Of a DNA stretch of 64,000 nt, positions 47,401 to 59,400 are shown piece after piece. A model generated the notes under the pieces. It worked only from the letters and a program-made list of their open reading frames with translations, made no database searches and was not told the origin of the DNA. The stretch is taken from the NCBI GenBank assembly GCA_024138015.1, contig JAMXBB010000003.1:70838468-70902467 (forward strand). The letters are read 5' to 3'. This stretch comes from Lumnitzera littorea. Its lineage: Eukaryota; Streptophyta; Magnoliopsida; Myrtales; Combretaceae. A program made the translations under genes and the position numbers. Numbering within the stretch: position 1 is the stretch's first letter; each line of letters starts with the position of its first letter.

Positions 47401-50400
47401 CCACCCAAACTCTCTTACTAGGATGTAAAACATTATGCCATGAAGGTAAGATTCTCAACCACACACGAGAACCATTCTATTGTTTTAACTTTTGCTTCAA
47501 CAATTCCCAAACGAGAAATGTTATGATCAAAGCAAAATTCCTTAATAGCTTTCACTTTATGTGGGTCAGTAAGACCTCATATTTTACACTACTAACATAA
47601 TATATACAAAAAAGCAAAGAAAACCACAAATCTAGTCAAGAAGGACAAATCCAACAATCTTCAAAATGGCTAGTTTCAACCCCAGCAATGGGCTCTTGCA
47701 TAGCTTTCTTACAGGTCATCTTCTTCTTCATTATCTTGTTCCAATTAGACTTCATCACCTCCAACTCCTCTCCCTTTGACAAAATAACATCCAAAGAATC
47801 AAATACAAAGAATTCATTGGAATCCTTCAATGCTACTAGTGAGTTACTGCTATCATCTTCTTGGGGATTGTCTTGTGGAGACAAGGGTTCCCCTAACAGC
47901 ACGGGGCCTTCCTGGCTTGAGATATCAGGGTCTTTATCATGGACTTGATTGATAATATCCTTATCCTTCCTAGGAGCATCAGGGAGCATTAGGGGGTTTT
48001 GATCTAACTGCTTAAACGCAATGCCCCCTACCAATTTAGGGACTAGTTACGCCACAAATTTAGCTAGCAAAGGACTACCAAGTCCATTCCTTACCTACAC
48101 ATTACTTCTTACATTTGAGCTGGACCCCTAGAAAGCACTATGTTCTTCGCATTTAGCCGTGAAATGGCCAAATACTCTACATTTCGAACAACTAAGAGGC
48201 ATACTTTGATATTTAACATCAACCATAGCAATTAAGCCATCTCTCTTCCTTATAGCAAAGCTTAGAGTTAGGTTAGCTCTAGCTTCCACTTCCACCGATG
48301 CTCGCACATATTTGATTCTTTCTATCTTAACTAATACAATATCTACTTAGAGAGGGCAACTAATAGCACTAGCCGCATAGCTAATGCTCTCTTTATGGAG
48401 ATATTACATAGGAGTATCCCATAGTCTAACCCAAATAGAGAGCTTTCTTGGAAGAATATGATCATAATTCTCGTCCATATTCCACTTCTCAAGAATCATA
48501 AGTTGCTTTGCAAAAAACCATGGCTGGCCAAGAATCCTTGAAAGAGATTCCTCATCCTTAAACATAAAGAAAAAATAGCCATTGCCATTTGTAAGCACCT
48601 CAACAAGACCTTCATTTTTCCACCTAGCAAACGCAAGCTTATGAACTGAAAGGAAGGATAAACCTTTCCCCAAAAAATAACCCATAGCAGTATTTTGCCA
48701 AATTCTCGATCCACAACCTCAATAGGCAGCTCAACACAAATCATGTTACCATCCATATTGGGTAGGTAATAGTTCAAAGAGACATCAATCAATGCTATTG
48801 AATCCCTGTTATTATTATGCTTTGCTGCTACTTGAGCAAAAGAAGGAACTTTTGGGAATAGTGGTTTCTGGATTTCCTCCCTAAGAAAGGTGGTTTTAGG
48901 CCTAAGGTGGTTTGAAGCTTCTTTCTTCTCTTTTTCAAAACTTTTCTCAATTTGGTCCACCACCTCAACCATGGCATTTAATGTGGAATTAGAAGTTGAG
49001 CCAAACAAGGAACTAGGAATGGAAGTTTGGTCAACTACTTTCCCTTTCTTAGGCTTACGATCAAAAGCTAAAGGAGGAAAGTCCTCTCAACAACCAGAAA
49101 AGAGGTCTACTTTTTGATCAGAGGACCCTTGATGGGTCACATCATGCCTTACTACCTCAGTATGGACACCCGAGCTAAGGTTATTGGGAGCTACACTCAA
49201 AACCACTTCAATATCACCTTCAAGAGTACAATTGAACAACTTTCAACCTCTCTTAATCTCACCACGGGACTCATCCATAGTTTCTTGGTTAAATAACTCA
49301 TTTTCTTCTTCATACCTTGACTCGGAGAAGGGATCAAAGGAGTAAGCATAACATTTAAAGCATAACAGAAAAATAATATCCCATCTAATCTTAGATGGAA
49401 TCCCAACAATACTAAGAATCTCTAGGACATGTAAAATAAGAGATATGAAGAATACTCGTTAAAATCCCCTCATACCTAAACCCTACCCCCTACCCCATAC
49501 CACAAAAAAAAAAAGAAAAAAAAAAAAGCAACCACCAAAGCTAAGGAATAGATATTGATCCTTCCTAACTCACACAAAACAGAATCAAACCTAAGGTTTT
49601 GCAATTTTTTTGGTAAAGACATCAGCTTCTTGAATTTGTGTGTCAACGTTTTTCAATTCAATTCTAACACTCTATCAAACATAATGTAGAGACAATCAAT
49701 TTATACATGCTTCATTTTGCCATGTTGAACTGGATTTTGTCTAATACTTAAGGCCACTCGCCTCTGAATGTACACTTGTGTTGTACTCATATACCTATGA
49801 TTACCTAAGGACAGCAAGTTAACCACTTGATATTGTACCAAAGTAAGGGGCAACTTGGTAACTTGGAGGAGCAAGGAACATACAAATATGTCTTGCTGCT
49901 ACAATATCAAGTGGTTAACTTGCTGTCCTTACTGTCACCGACCCAATCCAAGTCTAAAATACTTCACTACTACAAGCTTCAAAGTTTCAAAACATCCATC
50001 CTCCAATAGGATTTCCTTTCAAATATTTTAGGATGTGATTAACTGCATTTAGATGCTTTTGCAAGGAGAATGCATAAATTAACTTACTTCACTAACTGCA
50101 TAGCATATTGGGTCAAGTAAGGGATTATGCAAATGACTTTCCCCACCAATCTTTGATACTGACATTTTTTAGTTAGAGGATCCTCATCATCTGATTCAGG
50201 TTTCCATCATAAACCAATGGAGCTCCCCACCAATTTGCATCTAATTTCATTGTCTCGCTAAGAAGATCTAAGACAAACTTTTTTTGGGAAATAAAGATGC
50301 ATTATAAGCTACTAGCCATCTTTGTTCCCAAAAAGTACTCGAGACTAAGCTCTTTTACTTCAAATTCCAAATTGAATTTCTTCTTAGAATTTTGTATGCC

Positions 50401-53400
50401 ACTTTCTTCATCACATATGATGATGATGCCATCCACATACAAAATCCAAATTGATTTTTCCCATTACTATTCACTTTCATCAATAAATTATGGTCAACCT
50501 ACCCTCATACATACAACTAGTCAAACTAAAGTAATACTATACCTTTTAAAACCATGCTCTTACCATTTGTTTCGAGGAGAATTACAATAGAAGGAATCAC
50601 TATTTATGAGTAAATTTAAATAAAGAATCAATATTTCAAATTAATCAAATAAGAGATCAACACTTTACAAAATAGTTCAAAATGTTGATTCCTTATTTAA
50701 ACCATTCTAAACGTTAAATCCCTAGTTGAACTTATCCTTAAGTCTTAATACCCTCCATTATAATTCTTCCATTGTTTCAAGCAATAGAGAGATTTACCGA
50801 GTTTATTTACCTTTTTGTTAGCATCTATAGACACAAAACTAGAGAGATCTTTATGTAAATTTTCTCCTCAAGTTCTCCATCCAAAAATGCATTCTTGACA
50901 TCAAGTTAATGCAAAGGCCAATCTAAATTCACAACCCCAAATAATAAAATGCAAATTGGATTCTATTTTACAACCAAGGCAAAAGTCTCTTCATAATCAA
51001 TAGTGAGTGTCTAAGTACACATTTGGCTAATCATGCCTTAAAGACCCTTATTTGTTTCAAGGAAAACCACTTATTAACATTCCTTAAAAAAATAAAAAAC
51101 TTATTAATAGAAAATATTTTCATTAGAAATATTTTTTTGAAAACAAGCAATATGCAAAGGATTTTCTGGTATTTTATATGAATTTTATGTAAAACGTAAC
51201 CATACCTAAATAAAGTATCACAGTATCACTTTTTACCATGAATATACTATGTCATACTTTTTCTGTAAAAGTTATAAAATATAAAATGTAGATAAATTAC
51301 AGATATTATAGATTACAATTTCTTTGGCTCATATTCATAATCACTCTAACAAGTGTATTATTTTTTTCTCCTTTTTTTTTTCACTAAAGTCCTTTTTATA
51401 TTTAAAATATAATTCATACATCAATTCCAATGAGAAATCAACTAGAAATCACTTAATGGGACTCGGAAAGTTTGTCGACACCTAATCCACAAAACAACTT
51501 TCCATTTCAAAAAGCAAAAGTCATTTTTATGGAAAATACCAAAACATTTTTTAGAAAAGTAAATACTAAAATTTTTCCCTTCAATGGAAAAATGTTTTCC
51601 CTTATCAGGGAAAAATATTTTCTACTTCAACCTAATAATAGAAGAAAATGGGAAAATGTTTTCTAGAAAATATTTTTCCTAAAACAAACAGGGCCTTAAG
51701 TCTTTGGACACTTTCATCACCACTGCACTTCACACTACATACCCAACAACTCCTCATCACTCTCTTCTCTCTTAGAAATTCCACCATATCCCAAAGTATC
51801 ATCCCAACATAAAGCTTCCATCTCTTCCATTAAAGCACTTCGCCATTCCAAATTTTTAATAGCTTATTGAACATTCCTTATATCTCAATAACCTAGAGTT
51901 GTGAAAGCCATAAAATGTGGAAATAGGTCCATACATGTTAAATAATTTGAAATTGAATATTTAGCACACTCTTCTTTCTTTTAAAAAGGCAATGGCCAAA
52001 TGATATCTCCTCTTTTGCCATCATTTCAAACAATCAATTTCACCCCTATCACCATTATCAGCAGCTACCCTTCTCATGATTTTCAAGATCACTCTCTAAA
52101 TTGATAATGGCAATGCTCAAATTTTGTTTCTATTGGAGAATACTTCAAGGACTAGAATGCTGATGAAAACTGGAGTGATGGACTAACACGGTTAGACACA
52201 ATTAGGAGTTTGAGAAGACACATATAGATCATTACAAATAGGGAGCGGAATAGAGGAATTTCACTATTCACTATAGGTCCATCTCCGGACAACTATCTAG
52301 GAGATGAAAGAATTTTCATAGGACACATCATAAGACACAAAAATTGTCCCACTTGAGGGGTAATAGCACTAATATCCTTTCTCACTCAGTGAATACCCAA
52401 CAAGAACACATTCCAGCACTAGTTCATCCTATTTGTTACAATCTGCAAACCATACTTATGCTACACATACAAAGAACTCCAATATGAGAGTTAAAAAGGT
52501 GAACATGATTGAAGGAATCTAACATGAGACTTGAAGTCTGCAAATTTAGAGTTTTAACAGGGCAACAATAATCAAATATGCAGTATCAATTAGGGACTAT
52601 ATGCTTTATTACATTCATCCATGATTATACATGAGTTTATGGGTGTATATTATGATAGAAAGTTCAGAGGCTTGTAAAATTTTCATAAATTTCCTCAAGC
52701 TTGTCAAAAATCATTTCCAGGCTTCAGTGCAAATCCTAAGAACAAATAATGGCAAAGCATAACTTTCTGTGAGATTTACAACATACTCTGAATGACCAAG
52801 GGTTCTTCCATCAGCATCAATCGAAACAAATCACTTTCTTTATTCATGAATAACTTGAGATACAAAGTTTTCAAGCAAGAAAAACCAGGTTAACCCAATC
52901 TCTTATGACATAAAATGCATTTGACTCTGATACAACAGACAATGAAGATTTGGATTGAGACTCTGACCTAGAAAAGCTATGTGATCTTATGAGATAGTGT
53001 AGACCATTTCAATCCCTAGCACCACCAATCATCTTCCCCAAATAAAGATAATAAAATTCACAAGAATGGGGTAGACAGGTTGCTCTAAATTCATATCACT
53101 AACTACCACACAGAAAACGGATTGAATTGCAAATGAGGTACATGCAATGTGGATTTTAATACTAAAGCTAACAAACACACTTTCCCTTTCCAATAGCAAG
53201 AGACATATTTCAATCGCTACCTGTAACTTGGTCTCCTTATCACATTTCTCATAATTCACTCATTTTTCATCATTGCAAAGAGAGAACAGGTACAAATACC
53301 TTTAGTGCTGCTGCAGCAAATTGGGCTTGTGGTTGTTTATTCTATCCTCCATCTGACAAGAGTTTCATCTCGCTAACGAGCTAATGGAAAATCTCCAATT

Positions 53401-56400
53401 CTTCAAGGTAAAACATCAGATTTTGCATCTTTCCTTACTCTGTTTCACCAACCTGACTAACATAGATGTCGGAGTTCTTTGCTTCTTTGGTTTCCAAATT
53501 ACAGGTTTCCTAGGGAGGCTCCATCAGTTGTCTATTCTATGGTATGGTTTTTGGCAATCCTTACACCACACTCTCTTTGTCCACTGTTGTCTTGCCTCAG
53601 TTGCTAGCACTGAATTTTCCACAGGGAGATCGACACATGCAGTGTTCGTCATCACCTTTTTCCTACTTCTCCCTCCCTACTTCAGCAAAGGCATCTCAAA
53701 CAATAGGAAAGATTTCTTTCCTATCAATCTTCCTTCACTTCATCAAGTTCAGGATTTAGTCCATGTAAGAAATTAAAGACTCTACATTTGTCTAACATCT
53801 CACCATAATTAGCTCCATCCTCAAATATTCCCACTTTACAACATAGAACAAGTCCATCTCTTGCCATAACCCCATCAATAAATCGTAATATTTCTTGATA
53901 GATTGTCTGCCATGATAGTCACTCAAATTTTCAAACTAAACTCAAAGCATTAGGATGTGTTCTCTAGGTTAGGGTATAGACTTAAACTGCATCCCAAATG
54001 CCTTTAGCGGTTTTATTGGAATAGATAAGTCCTTCTGATCATTTGCTCAATGCAATTGACCAAACTCACCATAACTATCGAGTTTTCTGCCTCTCATATA
54101 TCATCATTCACAGCCATAAGAGCAGAAGCCACCATAGCACAGTTAAGTACACAAGCTTAACCCTTAGATTACTAGATTAACTAATTAGAAACACTCTAGA
54201 GTTGGGCCTATGGATTGTGTTGGATAACCTGATGGTCACTAAGATTCTGATGGATGACACCATAATATTGGCTTCTAGGGTTATTGAGTGAACCAAACAC
54301 TAGTTCTGTCCCTTCTCATGGTGCATTTAATTGCATCTTGCTGGGTTCACAACTCGTTGTGATGAAAAGAAGGAAAGCATAGCTCTAACACCATGAGCAA
54401 TGGCTCAACTGACTTTTGTTCATTCACATCAGAAATATACATACAAGAAAAAGTACAAAAGTGGACTAAAGCGTATTTCCTTAATCCCAAAAAATCAGCA
54501 AAGAAGTAAAAGGGAAACAAAGACTAGTTTGGTCCTTCCTCATGGAACAGTGACATCTTGATGGGTTCGTCACTCATTGTGATGAAAAGAAGGCAAGCCA
54601 AGTTCTAACACCATCAGCAAATACTGACTCAATGGACTTTTATTCATTCATATCAGAAATAAACATATGAAAGTGCGAACATGGATAAGTGCTTATTTCA
54701 TGCAATCCTACAAAATCAACAAGATCTAAGATCTTACCTAAAATAAACATCTAACTAATAAAAGATAGCAAAGAACCAAAAGGTATGATCCCTATCTTAC
54801 CTTCGAAAAGGATTCCAACAATATCAAGAATATCTAGGAGATATAGTTTCAAACATTTTTCATGTCCAAGGTACAGGACATTCATAAACAGAAATATTAG
54901 AAAGTTTGCAAAAAGGTAAGCCATCATATTAAATTTAGATCAACGGTAGGCTTGTAGATACTACTGCAGTTTGTTCTTTTAACTTCCACACAAGGGAGGG
55001 GGAAGACATGAATCAAGGGAAACAATTAAATGAGAGCCGCTTGGAAGCACAAGGCTTTGAATTCAGGATATCTAACTTCAGTACCATGTTAGTTTGACTC
55101 ATAATTAACTGATTTAAAAGTTTTATGACTGTAGGTACTGTGCAAGGTCTGATATTCATTCCTTTTCTTCCGGCCAGTTATTTTTAATCTTTGGATTGGT
55201 GATAATGAGCATGAACCTGTATAATATCAGCATTGCCCTTGGCAACACCAGAAGCAACAGTGCCAATCCCTGCCTCAGCAACAAGCTTTACTGACACCTT
55301 TGCCTTTGGATTGACCTATCCATTGTGTATAACATGTGTTATGCAGTAATAAAACCATCAGTATCAGATGCTCTATGAAGCAGCTAACAATTACCTGATG
55401 GAGGTCATAGATCAACTGTGCAAGGTCCTCTATTGAATAGATGTCATGGTGTGGAGGTGGAGATATTAGAGGAACACCAGGTTTAGAATTTCGCAGCCTC
55501 GCAATGTAAGCACTAACTTTCTTTCCGGGCAATTGGCCACCCTCACCAGGCTTTGCACCTTGTGCAATTTTGATCTCTAATTGATCAGCATTCACCAAGA
55601 ATGTTGGAGTTACACCAAACCGACCAGATGCAACCTGAAAGGTCAAAAGAGGACTTATTGCACTTACATGAACTAGTAGTCTTTAAATAGTTAAAGAAAA
55701 AGGGTGTCCTAACCTGCTTGATGGCACTAGTTGCAGTATCACCATTCTGAAGACCCTTCAGGTGAGGCAATGTTGGAGAATACCCATCAACTACATCAGT
55801 TAATGGATTCCAGCGAATAGGATCCTGCATATACATCAACAGTCAACAATAGTAAAAGTAATGAAACTGAAATTTAAATAAGGGCCTGGAAGATGAATGG
55901 GAATAATAAATATTAAGAATGACATTTCTCTGAATAGTAGATTACCTCACCCCCTTCTCCTGAATTAGATTTTCCACCTATTCTATTCATGGCAATGGCA
56001 ATGGCTTCATGAGTTTCTCTTGAGATTGCCCCAAGAGACATTCCACCAGTACAAAATCGTTGGACAATGGAAGCTGCAGGTTCAACCTTTCCCACAGGAA
56101 TAGGAGCCCGTTCACTTTTAAACTCTAGAAGATCACGAAGTACCTAGAATACCAAAAAAGATAATTAGCATGCACTGCTAAACATGTGAACCAAATGTTA
56201 TTGTATCTTATTGTAAAGTCTAGTCCTGGCAATAATAGGCAAAAGGGTATCATCTTACATTAACTGGGCGATTAGCCAAATGCTGCTGATAAACCGAATA
56301 TGCACTCATGCTCTTTTGCCGAACAGCTTTATGCAGCAACTTTGACATTTCAGGGTTGTTTCCATGATATTCCCCTTTATTGGTCAAACAGGAGGATAAT

Positions 56401-59400
56401 TTAGTACTCCAGAGTTAAGAATGATTCCACTAAGATCAGCTCTGTGCTAATGGAAAAAATAAAAAATAAAATAATACTTCATAGTAAGGGTACTGATTCA
56501 GCAGGTTGAAAAATAACAATGCTGATATCCTAGTGAAAGGACCAGGGACCAAAATTCAAAAGTTATGCGCTTCAGTCAGCATTGAGTAATACAAAGTACC
56601 ATCATATCCCAGAACAAATTGATACCTCCAGGCCTAAATTGTATAAATCCAAAGTTTTCCAGTCTTTTTGCAGTATCCTCAGAGAATGCTTTGACCCAGA
56701 AGGACAATGTCTCCCTCGCTAACTGTCAGTAATAAGATTTCATCAAAGAAGTCAGCAAAAAGGAAACAGTGTAATTTCAAACACTACATATGTTTGAATT
56801 TTGAAAATAAATTGAATGCTTTCTCCTCTTGAATTCCAGTATACTATAGATCATACAACTTTATATAACACCTATTTAATGTTCCATCTAGCAATTTTCT
56901 CATGTCCATCAAACAGTGAAGGGCAAGATGCATTTCAAAACCTAATAAATTGTCTTACATCACACAGCTCCTCACATCAGAATCATACGGCAGCCAGCAG
57001 CTAATCATGCTTCGAATTAAACTTAATTCCTATTCAATTTCACCTTAATCTTGTGGGGAGAGGGTTGCAAAACTTTTTGCTAAGATCAACCATTACTTTC
57101 TGAAAAACTTAAATCATATTGCTTAAGTAAAAGATTCATTGTTGTCATTTTCACCTCATCAAGAGTCAGTCCACCAATGCCTGATTTGCTCCCACAGAAT
57201 CCAATATCAACGACATCTTTCCCTAATCCATAGATTTCAAATATCTGGGCACCACAATAGCTGAATGGAGAGGAAAAAAAAAGAGGTGGAGAGAACTGAA
57301 ATCAGCATCTAGAATTAAAAGTTCAAAGCACATAGTTCCTAAACCATCTATGGAAATGCCTGAGAAATTGACTGTGGGGATGGTGGAAGCTCATCATTAG
57401 TAAATATACCTTGCAAGCAATGAGATTCCCATTTTGGAAAGAATTTTGAGTAGACCTGACTTCACAGCCTGTAAACTCAAGCATTAGATCAACATGTCCA
57501 TTGAGCTAATAAAATTTGTAACCACTATCATAAGAGGTTATAAAACATCGAGTTACAATTTGCAGAAAACTCCACTATGAACAAGTTCTTGGATTACTTG
57601 AACACAGACTAAGATGGGAGTATAAGTATGAGCATCCTTGCTTCGCAAATCACACACACACAATTTGTCTTTGAGGCATTTCATTCATGAAAGGTCTATA
57701 TGCATGACATATATTTAGTTTAACATAGCCATCAGGCATTCAATTTGGCAAGCTGCAGAGACAGGAAGTTTTTCAGGAGATTCTAGCTTGTACTCATGCT
57801 TATTCTCTACAACACACATTGTGACTAAATAATAAACCATTGCAGGGCCATCATACAATGAAAATTTTGTTTTTTAAATTCACAAGAGAGACACCAATGC
57901 CTCGAGAATTGGACATCCATCCCACCCCACCCCACCCCACCCCCCCCAAAAAACCCAAAACCAGGTACTCATGACAAAATATCATTAAGCAAAATCAAAG
58001 ATCAAAAGAGCTCCCAAAATATTGTCATTAACCATTGTATTACTTCAATTAATTTCACACAGCCAAAGGACTATTTGGTTTTGTTATTCCACATAATGGC
58101 TATTCACAAGCTTCTGTTTATAGTTGAGATCCAAATAATGGAGTTCACAACCTATGAAGAACCTATGGCTTGCGATCAAAGAAAGACTACTAACATAAGA
58201 CAAGCTACTTCAGTGGGGTATCCAGTCTCAAAACCGATGTCACTTATGCACAATGGAGGAAGAAAACCACCAAGACCTTTCCAGCAAGTATACAGGATGT
58301 GTTTGGGCAGGAATTCAACATCATTTTTTCCCCTCATGGACCAACTACCTTTGACCAAGTTCTATGCAATCCTTTGCAGAACTTTTCAGAAAGATAAGAT
58401 CTCAAAAAGGGAGAAGGATTCCATCAATCGTGTCCTACAACATTTGGAAGGAAAGGAATTCTAGGCAACTAAGAGGTGCTCCTACTCCAGCAAATATCTT
58501 AGTTAGGATTACCTTGTCCTATTTGGATGTATAGTTATGAGCTTTTAGTGCTATCTAAGTTCATCATCCACATTCTTTTGTTTTTTTGTAAAATGTGAAT
58601 AACGAATTTTGCTTCTTCTTGTACATCATTGCCGGTTTTTTGTTATTAATACATTACTGACCTTACCCAAATAAACCTATGAAGAACCAGCATCTACATG
58701 TTCAAACAATACACCCTCCAAGAGCTTGCTTGCCATTAAGAACCGACACTCTCAGTGAACATCGAAGACAGTAGATCAAAATGTCATAAAAAATTGTGCA
58801 TCTTTGCATATGCTGATGAAATGACCACTGACCTTACAGAAGTTCTTCTGTGCCTGTTCAATAGTCACAGTAGGCATCTTCCCATTTCGCATCAAATTCA
58901 CAGTTTTAGTACTCAATCGCCACTGCCGGCCAGTTTCCAATGCCAAGTAGGGACAAACAGCACTGAGAAGGAGTTTGGCATAAAAGTGTCACTCAAATTT
59001 CAATGAAAGAGTTTAGTAGTAAATCAACTTCGGTTTATTTGGTCTACAGAAAATTAAATGAGTTCAGAATTAGATGTTTTGAAAAAATGACCTTGCTCCA
59101 TATCCAATAAGGCAGGCAAACTGATGTGTGCTGAAACATTGAGCTGTATCTGCGACAATGGAAGCAGACATTCTTAAGCCATTCTCAATAAGATGCTGAT
59201 GCACAGCTCCGACAGCAAGTAAAATAGGAATTGCAGGACGAGTTGCTTCCTGAGAAAAGGGCAGAGAAACACAAATTTGATTTGCTGATCTTAGATAAAA
59301 TAGATTGACAAAGAAAACATCAATGGCATTCAATGCTTGAACCATAAACTGCAGGAAGAGAAATAACAGAAATCACAACTATGAAGGAAAAGATGGTACA

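Larger units (their letters stand above)
49560..54420 (-). mobile_element. Ty1/copia remnant (gag, integrase end, RT, RNase H)
   Basis: Minus strand. Gag piece at 53.83-53.45 kb (RVFNFLHGLNPELDEVKED; knuckle-like CKDCQKPYH). Integrase/RT linker at 52.45-51.7 kb (IKNLEWRSALMEEMEAL). RT at about 51.05-50.87 kb (TIDYEETFALVVK, NLDWPLH.LDVKNAFLDGE) and, after a small foldback, YVDD-like sequence near 50.4 kb followed by EFEVKELSLEYFLG. RNase H at 50.1-49.6 kb (PVQHGKMKHV, near-terminal EADVFTKKIA). A PBS-like TGGTGTTAGAGC at about 54.39 kb marks the 5' side. A hAT-like MITE sits between linker and RT. Many stops: inactive. Confidence 0.78.
45225..55216 (-). other. 10-kb GOGAT intron filled with transposons
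   Basis: Intron of 9,992 bp bordered by CAG|GTTCAT (donor) and TTTGAGCAG (acceptor) on the minus strand. From the acceptor side it holds about 1.2 kb of ordinary intron DNA with ATG/ATA-rich short runs near 45,950-46,010, a LINE remnant, a copia remnant with a MITE inside, LTR/PBS repeats, and about 0.4 kb of plain intron. All recognisable coding remnants lie on the gene's own strand. Confidence 0.88.

Noticed and set aside
48890..49296. Plus-strand frames of 75 and 60 codons
   Set aside because: Antisense to the LINE ORF1 remnant.
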